From Brachionus manjavacas (taxonomy: Eukaryota > Rotifera > Eurotatoria > Ploima > Brachionidae), in assembly GCA_019054805.1 (NCBI GenBank), contig JAHQIY010000007.1, positions 5,027,501 through 5,091,500 on the forward strand: a stretch of 64,000 nucleotides of DNA. The letters are read 5' to 3'. The translations under genes were made by a program, and so were the position numbers. The notes beneath the pieces are model-generated. The model was not told where the DNA came from and made no database searches. It saw only the letters and a list, made by a program, of their open reading frames with translations. Below are positions 10,419 to 20,395 of the stretch, piece after piece (position 1 is the stretch's first letter; each line of letters opens with the position of its first letter).

Positions 10419-11533
10419 TTAAAAGATTCGGAAACTCGGGCCCATCGAACTTTTGATATACAAGGACCTAACGTTTTGCCAGTTCTTTTTCAACAAAGAA
10501 ACCAAAAAGTTAATGGACAAATTGATGTTTGAGGTCAACTCGTCACATTGCATGCCAACATTACCAACGGCAACAGCCAAGCACAAAACCTTTAAAAAAA
10601 AATTTTTAAAAAAAAGTCTCCAGGCCGAGTAAATAAAAACTCTCAGCAATATGCTTGTTTTGGTTACATTTTGTAATTCAATTCTCAAAGATTTTAAACC
10701 ATCATAGAGTTTTTTTCTTATCGAGTCCTATTTATAAGTCTCAGTTCTAGAGCTAATAAAAAACTTTCATTTTAATCAAGAAAAATATTCCTTGCGGAAA
10801 ATCATCATAGACTAGGACTCGATCTGAACTTTAAAATAAAACATACCTTTTTCATTTGAAACTTGATGGTGGCTTTAAGTTCTTCAACTTTGGCTAGCAA
10901 GTTCTCACCGTGATTCAATGGTGAAGGAAATTTGCCGGCTTTGTTCAAACCTCTACCCAAAACTTTTTGCAATTGTTTAATTACTGAATCTGAAGCCAAG
11001 AAAGCGTCATAGGAGTTGGCCAATTTGGCAACTTTCTTCTTTTCTTTGTTCAATTTTTTCAAATCATCCAAAGTCATGCATGGGATTCCTTGAGCTCTGG
11101 CCTCGTCACAGTGTCTTTCGTCACCGAGAACACAAACTTTGAATTTTGGTCTTGGCACGTATTTTAGCCTTTAAAATGAAATAAAAAATAGCTCTTTTAA
11201 TCGACCCTGGGACCAGGGTCTACCCATATTTTTTTAAGACTCAACTGGGTACGAGTCCGTCGCACAAGGCAACTACCTATTTTTTCCAATAGTTAAAAAT
11301 AGGTAAAAAACTCACCTAACAGTACCAGCAAAACGCTTATCTCTGCTTGGATCGTAGTTTTTCAAAGCGATTTGCAATTCAACAGTCTCGAGAAAGTTTC
11401 TCTTTTTAACTTCATGTGAATGCTTAAGCAAGCTAGCAACCGATTCGGTCAAAGCTTCTCTGGAAATTTTGCTTAAATTCGAAAAATTAGAAATTCCGCA
11501 TCTCTCAGACAGATTGCTGCATATTTACCTCAT
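10419..11533 (-). CDS. RPL10A: Ribosomal protein L10a (uL1), four exons
   Basis: The large-subunit L1-stalk protein. Exons on the minus strand are 11533-11529 (ATGAG only), 11471-11316, 11168-10847 and 10589-10419; every junction is GT-AG and the joined frame is 654 nt, 217 residues plus stop, exactly the usual eukaryotic length. Conserved strings include [64 protein letters not shown] and [19 protein letters not shown], all characteristic of uL1. The start exon with two bases after ATG joins as MSKISREAL. Introns are 57, 147 and 257 bp. Intron 2 holds an AACTATT-loop hairpin (ACCTATTTTT/AAAAATAGGT) and a CCCTGG/CCAGGG palindrome of unknown role. Part of exon 3 is duplicated at 8201-8295. Confidence 0.97.
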
Positions 11534-12149
11534 TTTTTTTTCAAGTTTTTAAACTCGTGCAATAATTTAAAACTAAACGAAAGCTTGCTTTTTTCTAATA
11601 TTAATAATTAAGATTTAAATTGCATTCTGCATAGGTTCATGGCAAAAATTTCAAATTTTAAAATTCAGTTTTTTTAATGAAACTGACTTCGAAAATTGGA
11701 AAAAAATTTGTCCGATTTTTTAAGAAAATTTGTTTTACTAAAATTTGCTTTTGTTTGTGTAAAGTGAATTTTTCAGCAAAAAAACGAAAAAATGCTCAAA
11801 TATTGGTTTGAAATTAAAAAAAAATTATCTTATTTTTTGTTTTCTTTAAATTTAGAATTTAATTTTTATAATTTATTTAGATACAAGAATAAACTATCAC
11901 ATAAAATACTTTTATACAACAATACTTTTCTAAATTATGTTTTTATTAAAATTGGTAAGTTTCGGTCAACAATTCTAAGGAAATTGTTTTTTCTTCCGAA
12001 AAAATCAGGTGTTTGATTAGTTTTCTCATAGATAACTCCTTTACAAGCTTAGATTTAATGGATTTAGACCAAGAATTTTAGATAGGGTATGTTGATCTTT
12101 AACTTGAAGGTCACAAAGATGTTTCTTGAAGATGGAAGTTACAGTTGAG
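11534..12149. other. 5' flank of RPL10A; no other gene
   Basis: AT-rich. A plus-strand 74-codon frame at 11792-12016 is very Phe/Leu/Lys/Asn-rich, as expected of random AT-rich sequence, and is not called. Confidence 0.4.
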
Positions 12150-12220
12150 TTAGCGATAAAAGTGGAATTGCGCAAGGTTAGGTGTTAGGCACTCTTCTAT
12201 TTTTCATTTCTTAGCAATTT
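12150..12220 (+). pseudogene. RT motif remnant
   Basis: The plus strand encodes SDKSGIAQG, a stop, then VLGTLLFFIS. SGIxQGxVLGxLLF is the motif surrounding the conserved PQG of LINE reverse transcriptases. It is very short and already degenerate. Confidence 0.5.
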
Positions 12221-12303
12221 GTTCAGCTGAATTAGATTTGAGTGATAATAATGATATTTTTAATATAATTGAGTCGCTTTTAAATAATTAGAACTTAAAA
12301 AGA

Positions 12304-12561
12304 ATGAGACAAACCAAACGAGATGAGCAAAAACGTTTTGAAATAGCAATTGCTGAGAGAATAACAGGTCTAACAGATTCGGATATCAAGAATGAAGAAA
12401 AGAGGCTATGGGCGAAAAATGGTATCATTGAACAACGTGTATCAGAAATTCACCGAGAATCAGCAAAAGCAAGTTTGATTAGTAAAATTAAAACTGAAGA
12501 AAATCAAAGAAAAGATTTGGATTTTTTTCAGAGATATTCAAATAATCCTAGCTCTTATTGA
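12304..12561 (+). CDS. Small charged hypothetical protein
   Basis: An ATG-initiated 85-codon frame rich in Glu, Lys, Arg and Gln (RDEQKRFEIAIAERITGL; EIHRESAKASLISKIKTEEN) with helical, coiled-coil-like spacing, ending at TGA 12559-12561. The composition differs from the Phe/Asn/Lys-only frames that random AT-rich DNA gives, so it may be a real exon or small gene. No domain is recognised. It lies just after an RT remnant, so a retroelement origin is possible. Confidence 0.35.
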   Translation: MRQTKRDEQKRFEIAIAERITGLTDSDIKNEEKRLWAKNGIIEQRVSEIHRESAKASLISKIKTEENQRKDLDFFQRYSNNPSSY

Positions 12562-14076
12562 GATTTAAGCAAGTATTAAATTTTTCTTATGAATTTAATT
12601 TATTATTTTATTAATTTTTTTTTAATTAAAATCTTATCAAAAATTTTTTATTTTAAATTTCAAGAGAAAAAAGGTTAATTTTACTATAACCATTTAACAG
12701 AGATGGTCAAAAGTCAAAGTCGACTTTGACTTGAGTCCACTCAGGTCAACTTAACTATTTTCAGGCTTTAACATTAAACCTCATCGTTCTATATTAACAC
12801 CAAATTACAGAAAAATTAACAATTATAAAATGTAATTAAAAAACATTGAAATTCGGGAACTAAATTTTATTTAAAACAAAAATTTAAAAAAAAGAATTTT
12901 AGTTTTAACTTAAATTCAAAAATATAAAATTTAAAGTCAAAGTCCAGACTTGACTTTAAATTCGTAAATTCGCTTGAGAACGTTAGTGGACCATGCTAGC
13001 TGACGTGGTCTATGTAATTTTTTATCTTAGACAATTGTATAAGGTTAACTCTGCTACTGCTTTTTTTTAGATTTAAAGATTCCAGTCTTTCGTAATATTC
13101 TTTTCTGAGTATTTCATTAAAAATTGCCTTGACAGTTTTTCTAATTTTAGATTGATTAAATTTGTTGATTTGTTGATTAAATTCTAATTTTAGTGAGATA
13201 GATCAAGTTTTAAAGCTCAAGTTTAAATTTAAAAAAAAATAAAAAATCCATCTAAAATATTATAAATGTCAGATATGATCAGAGTTGTTTAAAAGTCACA
13301 AGTATCAAGTCACTCCAAGTCCAGATTTTAATTAAATTAAAACTTACTGAGATTAAAGCAAATTTTAAATTTGATTTCGAGTTTTTTTACCACGAAAATG
13401 TTTGATTTCAACTAACTTAATTAGACTGCTAACTTATGCTAAGCAAAGGGTCCAAAAGAATAAAAAATCTTAGCATCTGTCAATAAACAAACTGTTAATC
13501 TTTAATAGGGCGAATACCTGGGGTAAATAGGATCCCGCCCTTTATTCCGAAAATTCACCCAGTTTAAACGAAAATTACTTATTTGACCGGATTACATCTT
13601 TTGCTTATGAATTTAGCTCAAGTGAAAATCGTAAAAACAATTTTATAAATGATTTATAAATGTAATTTTTAATTAACAATAATTTTAAATTTTGTTTTAT
13701 TTTTCAATATTTTTATATGATATTAGGGTCCTACTGACCCCCACTTATTTTACAAAGCAAAAATATGGTTAAATAATTTAACATGTCATTTCGTTTGGGA
13801 TTTTCTGTACTTTTTTAAAAATGTAATTATTTTTTTCTAAGAATTTTATTATATTTTTTATTTTATTCGACTGACACTCATTTTTCTTGAAGAGAATTCA
13901 CGAGTTTTCCAAAAATTTGTCTAGCTTTTTTCCAGAAAGAAAAGTTTTTATGATTTTTCAAAAAACTTTAAAATAATTTAAAAAATTTAATTTTGATGGT
14001 AATATTTGAAAAATTTGTTTTATTCTTTAAAAAATTAGACACGATATCTTGAATATTTAAATAATTTAATGTGAAG
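12562..14076. other. Gene-free stretch with hAT-like MITE ends
   Basis: CAGAGATGGTCAAAAGTCAAAGTC begins near 12700 and CAGAGTTGTTTAAAAGTC at about 13280. The second is identical over 18 bases to the terminus of the hAT-type MITE at 17797, but no matching right end or target duplication is visible, so these are solo or truncated ends. AAGTC/GACTT-rich sequence follows each. No coding region is supported. Confidence 0.45.
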
Positions 14077-14860
14077 CAGGTATTTTAGATACCCTGTTTG
14101 CACGAAATAGTTTTGATTTAGTTAAGGATTGTAATATAGAATTTGAAGTTAGACTAGAAAATAAAATTAGTGACAGACAAGCAGTCCGAGAAATTTCAAT
14201 TAGTGGTGGTCAGGGAATGGTATTGTCAGATTATAGACAATGAGCATGTTTTTATAGCTAATTATTCTTTTGTGTCCTTTTGTGTCCTTTACTTTATAAA
14301 GAATAACTATCCAACTATTCAATTAATTATATTTTTAAATTTTTTTTAATTATTATTATATTTAAATTTGAAATTCTCGATACAGTTTTTTAAATTAAGC
14401 AAAAAATTGATTAAAATTTTTAAAAATTAACAGTAAGTAATTATAAATTTAAAAAACATTCCAAAATTTTCTCAATAATTATGCATAGCCGGACCCCTTT
14501 TACTTATCTCAGATTTTTAAAATACTTTTTTTGTCAAAAAATTATAAATAAAATTAAAATGTTTTTTTATTTAGATACTCTTTAATCAAAAAATTTTTTT
14601 TTTTTTTAAAAAACAAAATTAAAAAAAATTATTATGAACACATATTAAGGACACTTAAGGTCACTAAAGGACAATATTTAATTCTGTAATAAGTAAAGGA
14701 CACAAAAGGCCATAAAAGAATTTTTAGGATAAAATTCAAGCTCATTGTCTATCCATGGGTCAGATGTAATTGTTGTGGTGGATGCTTGACAAATAGATGT
14801 TCATGTAAAAAAATGAATTTTGTGTAATTCAAGATGTCATGGTGCTAAAGGGAATTGTAA
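14077..14860 (+). pseudogene. Integrase-type transposon protein, Cys-rich C-terminal tail, interrupted
   Basis: Frame GILDTLFARNSFDL, then REISISGGQGMV, is interrupted at 14236 by a MITE. After it comes VRCNCCGGCLTNRCSCKK and, after a +/-1 frameshift, CNSRCHGAKGNCKNK. The order (ARNxFDL, xREAxxxGGQGF, CNCxxxCxTxRCxCxK, CNSRCHxxxxCxN) matches the tail that follows the integrase core in KRBA2-like and Ginger-type integrase proteins. The assignment is from memory of the pattern. Only the tail is present; no DDE core was found upstream. Confidence 0.5.
14236..14749. mobile_element. TA-flanked 514-bp MITE
   Basis: GACAATGAGC at 14236 pairs with GCTCATTGTC ending at 14749, and both sides are flanked by TA (14234-14235, 14750-14751). 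The arms extend inward through TTCTTTTGTGTCC/GGACACAAAAGG-type sequence for about 60 bp with mismatches, and the centre is AT-rich and non-coding. The TA duplication suggests mobilisation by a Tc1/mariner-class (or other TA-targeting) transposase. It sits within the Cys-rich integrase pseudogene. Confidence 0.7.
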
Positions 14861-15159
14861 AAATAAATAAAAAATTAATGAAAATTGTAATTTATATTCT
14901 TACTTATTTATTCAGTAAATTACTTGACTAATTTAGTGAATTAATCTTTTTTCAGTAAATTAATCGAACATATTTTTAAACTAGTAATTTTATATATTTT
15001 CTAAAAAGCTAGTTAATTTAAAAATTTACGGTAACATATATATCATTACAATATGCCAGGACACAATTTTATTCCAGATAAAATTTCATTATTTTTTGAT
15101 ATAAATATAAGCATTTAATTTTTACTTAATTTCAATTAATTATTCTGACATTGTTTAGA

Positions 15160-16212
15160 ATGGATTTGTTAAAGAATGAAATTGCGAAAAAACGTAAAGA
15201 ACTTGAGGAAGCCAATCTGTTAAAAAATGGCCAAAAAAAGTATTTCAAAAGAGGAGACTTTGACGAAATTCAAACCAGAAGATTTATAGAACAAAATTTA
15301 AAGAATGCGACCGAATCGGATGAATCAAGTCGGGATTCTCACGATCTAAACTCAAAAGCTGACAAAAACAGGGAAAAAGAAGATTCGGAGAAGAAAATTT
15401 TGCCAAGACATGAAGTGGTGCGTCGTCTTAAAGAACGCGGCGAACCAATTCGTTTATTTGGCGAAACAGATTTAGAGTGCTACAAGCGTTTGAATCTGAT
15501 TGAAACTAGTGAACCTAAAGAAAACGGCATGAGAAACGATTTTAGAATGGCTATTGAAAAATCTGAACAAGAAAATTTAAACGAACTTATGAAAACTGTG
15601 GACACAGATGAGCAAAAAAACCAGATGGATGTTGAGGTCAAAGATGATGGAATAGATTTTAATGAAATAGTTGAGTTGAGCAAAAAAGCTCGTGAGAAAA
15701 ACACAGACTCGCAGTTGGTTCTGAAATTTATAAAATTTTTGGTAAAGCAATGGGGTAAAAATTTGAACAGCAGGACTTTGGATGAAAAACTTACTGTCAA
15801 GGGCAAAATCGAGACCGCTCTACATTCACAAACAAGTCTTTATTTAAAACCATTATGCAGAAAATTAAAAGCCAGAGTTTTGCCAGATGATATTTTGGAC
15901 TCTTTGGTCAAAATATGCCTCCAGCTGATAGAAAGAAACTATATCAAGGCTAATGAGTTTTTTTTGGAAATGGCTATTGGAAATGCACCATGGCCGATAG
16001 GTGCAACTATGGTCGGTATACACGCTAGGCCAGGGCGGGAGCGAATTGCTTCGAAACACGTCGCTCACGTCCTAAATGACGAAACACAGCGAAAGTATAT
16101 TCAAGCTGTCAAAAGATTGATTAGCAAATGTCAACAATATTATCCAACAGATCCGTCTAGATGTGTTGAGTATGGCATCAAAAATGAGAACATAACCATA
16201 ATGCCTAAATAA
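15160..16212 (+). CDS. PRPF18: Pre-mRNA-splicing factor 18
   Basis: Second-step splicing factor associated with the U5 snRNP and SLU7. A single exon of 350 residues; human PRPF18 is 342. The start is the first ATG (15160), giving MDLLKNEIAKKRKE, the expected N-terminus. Residues about 82-112 form the SFM/PRP4-like motif (RHEVVRRLKERGEPIRLFGE). The five-helix Prp18 domain spans about 190-335, with the conserved loop EMAIGNAPWPIGATMVGIHA near 270-290 and ARPGRERI after it. The middle (about 120-180) is acidic and linker-like. AATAAA at 16245 is a plausible polyadenylation signal. No intron is needed. Confidence 0.96.
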   Translation: MDLLKNEIAKKRKELEEANLLKNGQKKYFKRGDFDEIQTRRFIEQNLKNATESDESSRDSHDLNSKADKNREKEDSEKKILPRHEVVRRLKERGEPIRLFGETDLECYKRLNLIETSEPKENGMRNDFRMAIEKSEQENLNELMKTVDTDEQKNQMDVEVKDDGIDFNEIVELSKKAREKNTDSQLVLKFIKFLVKQWGKNLNSRTLDEKLTVKGKIETALHSQTSLYLKPLCRKLKARVLPDDILDSLVKICLQLIERNYIKANEFFLEMAIGNAPWPIGATMVGIHARPGRERIASKHVAHVLNDETQRKYIQAVKRLISKCQQYYPTDPSRCVEYGIKNENITIMPK

Positions 16213-17796
16213 AATTTATGTTTATCAAAATTACTGTATATTTGAATAAATTTTGTTATCTAATTTTTATTTTTCAAAATTTTCATCTAAATAATAATGG
16301 AAGAATTTGTCCAAAAAAAAATTAATTTTTTTTTTTACTCGGAAATTATTTCAAATATTTTGGAAAATATTTCCAAGAGTACTTTAAATTAACACGTTTG
16401 ATGTTAACTTTTCCAAATTCAAAAGACTTTAGCTAACAGATAATAAAAATCAGAATGAAAATAATTTATCACTGATCGGAATCAATTATTTTTTCCATCA
16501 ATTACTTGTTTAGCCAGTGTTTTCCAAAATTATTTGTGATATGACTATATTTTTATCTAAACATATTCAAAACTGTTAATTTTCATTTTTATTGAACAAG
16601 AGCTTAAACACTTCAAAAATAAATCCTTTTCTTTAGAGAATATTGTGTCATCACACATTCGATTCCTGATCAGCACGTAATTTGAATAAAACTCATGTGA
16701 AATTTGCTTTTGAGCTTATAAATTTAATTTTTTAATCGAAACAAATAATTTCTATTTAAAAATTATAGAAAAAATTTATAAAGAAAATTTTAGAGTTAAA
16801 AGTCTTTAAATGTGTTTATTTATTTAAGACTTTGCTCGCATGTGTAATACATCTCCTTTGGGCTTAAAAGCAAACTTGTCTTTTTCGATTTGTAATGTAA
16901 TATTTGCGAACAACTCTTCCATTTTAGGACTAAGAAAAAGATTGGTTATTCATGTTACTAAATATTTGTCATCATGATCATAAAATTTACCCTGAACTCT
17001 TTTGAATTCAAAAATATCAAATGATCTTCTGTAAGCTGGTGAAAAACGCGCACCTAGTGTGTGTTGGTCAGCAATTTATCTGGACAAAAATTTTTTTGTA
17101 ATTTTATCTAATTTTTTTTTAAATAAACAATGCACTTAATCGGTGTGTTTTTCAAATTGTGTGCTCATTAGGAATTGCGTGTGTGGTGGCAAGAAGAACC
17201 TATTCTAAAGGACCATTAGTGCAATTTATTGAAAAATCAAATTCAGTGCCCAGTTCTATTTTAGATAGTAAATATATTGGAGGAACTAGCAAATAAATAA
17301 TTGAAGTTAATATTGTGTCAGAATAAGAATTTAGCCAGAGTTTTTTGAAATTCCCAAAATAAAGTCCAAGTCCTGAAATTGACACTTGCTAGACCGCCAC
17401 ATTAGCTACCCAGAACGGTAGAAATTTCATTTGTCCGTGATTCTGCCTGATAGATTGCCGATGCTATTTTTTTTACTCAGTTTAATTTAAAAAAAAAATT
17501 TTTTTTTTCTAAATAACCAAAATAAAAATTATAGAAATCAAAAATTAATTTAACTTAGTATATTTTTAATTTTATGTGTAAATTCTAGATAATCTAGATA
17601 ATTTTAATTTATTTTTAAATGATGCTATTTGTTGTTTGAAAGATGAAAATTAAATTTTGATGATTATTTTTGGAAATTGAACTATATTTTGACTTATTTT
17701 GGATTAATTAAGCTTTAAATTAAAAAAAGGGAAACCTGAAATTTGTTCAGAATTTTGTCTAGTTTTATAATTTAAGTAAAAAAGTTAGGGTCTTGG
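16213..17796. other. Intergenic; possible minus-strand exon remnants
   Basis: On the minus strand, 16930-16831 reads PKMEELFANITLQIEKDKF...HMRAKS then TAA and AATAAA, preceded by a TTCTTAG acceptor-like site. About 60 bp upstream, 17065-16990 reads DQHTLGARFSPAYRRSFDIF. The two do not join in one frame at the obvious GT-AG sites, so this looks like the decayed or misread 3' end of an unknown gene. A further minus frame at 17200-17385 is not convincing. The rest is AT-rich. Confidence 0.3.
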
Positions 17797-18641
17797 CAGA
17801 GTTGTTTAAAAGTCCCAAAAAAAAGTCTAAGTCATCAAAAAAAAAGTCCAAGTCAGGACTTTTTTGTTTTTTTTTTTTTCAAAGTCCAAGTCAGGACTTT
17901 TAAATTTTTTTTTTCAAAAAAAAAGTCTAAGTCAGGACTTTTTTTTTTTTTTTTTTTTTTAAAAGTCCAAGTCAGGACTTTTAAATATTTTTTTTTTTAA
18001 ATAAAATTTATTTGCTCTTTTTTTTTTTTAAACTTTCAATCATCTCAGAAAATTTCAATCAAAGTTAGTTGACTTGAGCTACATGGAATGGTTCTTTCCT
18101 TGTTAATAGAATTTTCTTCTTCCTGCCAAGGGCCTATATTTTTCAATTACTAGACTAGATTTAATTTTATAATATCTGGTGGAGTAAGAAGGGAGCAATT
18201 GACACTTTTTGATTTCATTACTTAAACACAAGTTACTTTTGTTGCTGTAATACTAAAAAGATTTAAAATTCAAAAAATTTCAGATGAACACAAAGAATAA
18301 TAAAAAAATTATAAAGTTTTTTATAACTTTGCAAAAAAAAGTAAGCAAAGTCTCAAATATTTATCTTTGAACCATTCCATTTCAAAGAACAGATTAATTC
18401 AAATCTTTCAAGGATGTTTTTTTAATCCATTTTCAAAAATAAATTAAAGAAAATAAAATTTATGGTTTTTTTTTTCAATTTTAAAATTGGATCAACAGAG
18501 ATGTTCCGCTTTTTTTTGACTTGGACTTTTTTTTGAAAAAAAAATTTTAAAGTCTTTGGTGGGACTTTTGAAAAAAAAAAAAAAAAAAAAAAAGTCTTGA
18601 CTTGGACTTGACTTGAGACTTGTGACTTTTAAACAACTCTG
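17797..18641. mobile_element. hAT-type MITE, 845 bp, with 8-bp target duplication
   Basis: The ends are CAGAGTTGTTTAAAAGTC and its exact complement GACTTTTAAACAACTCTG. GGTCTTGG occurs directly before (17789-17796) and after (18642-18649), an 8-bp duplication as made by hAT transposases, whose termini typically begin CAGRG. The subterminal regions hold repeated AAGTCCAAGTCAGGACTT units separated by T runs (17835-17985) and their complements on the right. The centre is AT-rich without an open frame. Confidence 0.85.
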
Positions 18642-18649
18642 GGTCTTGG

Positions 18650-19021
18650 GTCAATCCTCCGACGAGAATAAAAAAAACTGGAAAAAAGCACTAAAAAATT
18701 TTATTTTTTGGTTTAATGTGCAACTTAATTCCACTTAAAATACTTGAAAAATCATTTAATAGAGAATTTTGCGCTCTTTAAAAATTTATATAGATATAGT
18801 AACTTTTGAATGAAAACTCATCTCAAAAATTTCAAAAACCTAAACCACTGTTTTCAAAAACTATCAAACCTCAAGACCCTCTAGTCAAAAATCTTTCCCC
18901 CCCCCTAAAGAAACAAGTTTTCTTAGGTTTTCATATACGTAGATTACGAATATGCTATCGAAAATTGTCGATTAAGATAGTGCTGTCGTTTTGCTACGCG
19001 CGAACCTTATTAAGTTATTAG
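18650..19021. other. No gene seen
   Basis: AT-rich with a C8-containing low-complexity tract near 18898. An open frame here (18806-19021) has no recognisable features. Confidence 0.4.
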
Positions 19022-19350
19022 AAAAGTGCAAAGGAAAGCCACAAAAGCTGTACCAGATTTGAAGAAGAAATTTTACTAAGAAAAGTGAAATTACCAAAAG
19101 CCGAAGACAGATTAGACAGATACGACATGGTCCAGCTTTTTAAATGCAACAAATACATCAATCAAATAAAGCGGCACTGTCCGGTTAAAATCGGAAGCAG
19201 CTCCAGCTGGCGCAATTAGGGGTCCGAAGTACAAATTATACAGACGATTTGTAAGAAATTGTAGTCCAAAAAATTACTTCTTCTCAAATCGCACAGTGCC
19301 AATGTGAAACGAGTTGCCGGATGAGGCGAAGAACACCAACAAGGTTTATT
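19022..19350 (+). pseudogene. Non-LTR retrotransposon RT, C-terminal fragment
   Basis: Plus-strand pieces in two frames: KVQRKATKAVPDLKKK, LPKAEDRLDRYDMVQLFKC, then AAPAGAIRGPKYKLYRRF and KNYFFSNRTVPM-stop-NELPDEA, where TGA replaces the expected Trp codon. These match the LExVQRxATK, LExRRxRxDMxQxFK and FFxNRxxxxWNxLP blocks of LINEs. Frameshift and stop show that it is inactive. TTATTATTATT at 19345 could be its 3' tail. Confidence 0.75.
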
Positions 19351-19726
19351 ATTATTGCAGGTTAATTTTAATAATAATATTAATAAAAGGTTAAAATTTA
19401 AATTAAGTTTTAAGAAGTTTTTTATACTTCTCCGGTTTTAAAGGTTAACAAAAAAATGGGTCTTATAATGTTAAGCAATTTCAGATTTTGGAATACAAAT
19501 TTTAGAGAAGCTTTCAATGAGATATGGACTAAATCAAAAAATAAAAACATTCAAAAATTTTTTTTTGTTGTAAAATTTTATTAGAATTAATAGATAAAAA
19601 CTTAATCTCAAACAAACTTCCAAATTATATTTGGCAATTTATTTATCCGACAATAGAATACTACAAAACTTACCATTTATTGAAAAAAAAAAAAAAAAAC
19701 TTTAACAAAGACAGAATGATACAAAA
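19351..19726. other. 3' flank of the membrane-protein gene
   Basis: AATAAA on the minus strand near 19675-19681 lies about 50 bp after the stop codon of the neighbouring minus-strand gene. Nothing else is supported. Confidence 0.4.
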
Positions 19727-20395
19727 CTATTCATTTTTGAGTGGCTGCTTTTCTGGATCAGCTTGGTCGCTGGCCGACTTATTCTCATCCTTGTTGGACT
19801 CATTCAACTCGTTTAAAACATTTACGACAAGAGAAGATGAGGCCTTTTGTTCATTTAAATTGGACACTTCTTCATTTTTCTGTTCCGATTCGGTCTCTTC
19901 TTTCTTGATTTCTGTGACCACTTCAGTATTGGTCTCAATCACGCCTTCACATTTGCTCACTGACCCATTCTCACTAGAAGCGTTGGTCAACACACCCTTG
20001 GCACCGTCCTGGCCGTCTGATTTCTTGCCTCCCAAATTCCAGACAAACAATCTTCGCTTCTTGACATAAATTGCGCCGACCACGGCGCCAACTAAGCACA
20101 AAGCGGCCACTACAGCGACGACAACAACAGCTAGGACATTGGTCGAGGCCGACGACTCTATGTCCGGCTTTATATTCCTTCCAACTGACATGCCACTTCC
20201 ATTCACAATCAAATTGCTCTCTTTCTTGGCAAACATTGTCAAATTGTGGTTCTCAGTGATCACCGAATTGGTTGCTTCTGTTGTTGAGTCCACCGTTTCG
20301 TTGGCTACGACCTCAGTCGCAGTGTTGACAATTTCTTCACTCGAGCACAGCAATGCAAAGGTCACTAGGACGCATGCGATGTACAATTTGAACAT
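19727..20395 (-). CDS. Small type I single-pass membrane protein
   Basis: 222 residues in a single exon. Residues 1-19 are a signal peptide (hydrophobic core CVLVTFALLC, cleavage likely after CSS). The luminal part (20-85) is Thr/Val/Asn-rich with N-glycosylation sequons at about 32 (NET), 51 (NLT) and 66 (NGS). A Val/Ala transmembrane helix runs over about 87-110, followed by a KKRR stop-transfer. The cytoplasmic tail (about 112-222) is Glu/Asn/Ser-rich and disordered. I recognise no family; the layout suggests a short receptor-like or mucin-like surface protein. The minus-strand TTTCTAG just 5' of the ATG could be a splice or trans-splice acceptor. GC-rich codon use relative to the flanks supports coding. 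Confidence 0.75.
   Translation of the reverse strand: MFKLYIACVLVTFALLCSSEEIVNTATEVVANETVDSTTEATNSVITENHNLTMFAKKESNLIVNGSGMSVGRNIKPDIESSASTNVLAVVVVAVVAALCLVGAVVGAIYVKKRRLFVWNLGGKKSDGQDGAKGVLTNASSENGSVSKCEGVIETNTEVVTEIKKEETESEQKNEEVSNLNEQKASSSLVVNVLNELNESNKDENKSASDQADPEKQPLKNE

Noticed and set aside
17835-18000. Regularly spaced AAGTCCAAGTCAGGACTT units suggesting a CRISPR-like array
   Set aside because: Spacers are T-runs, not unique sequence. The units lie subterminally in a hAT-type MITE with inverted copies at the other end, and the genome is eukaryotic.
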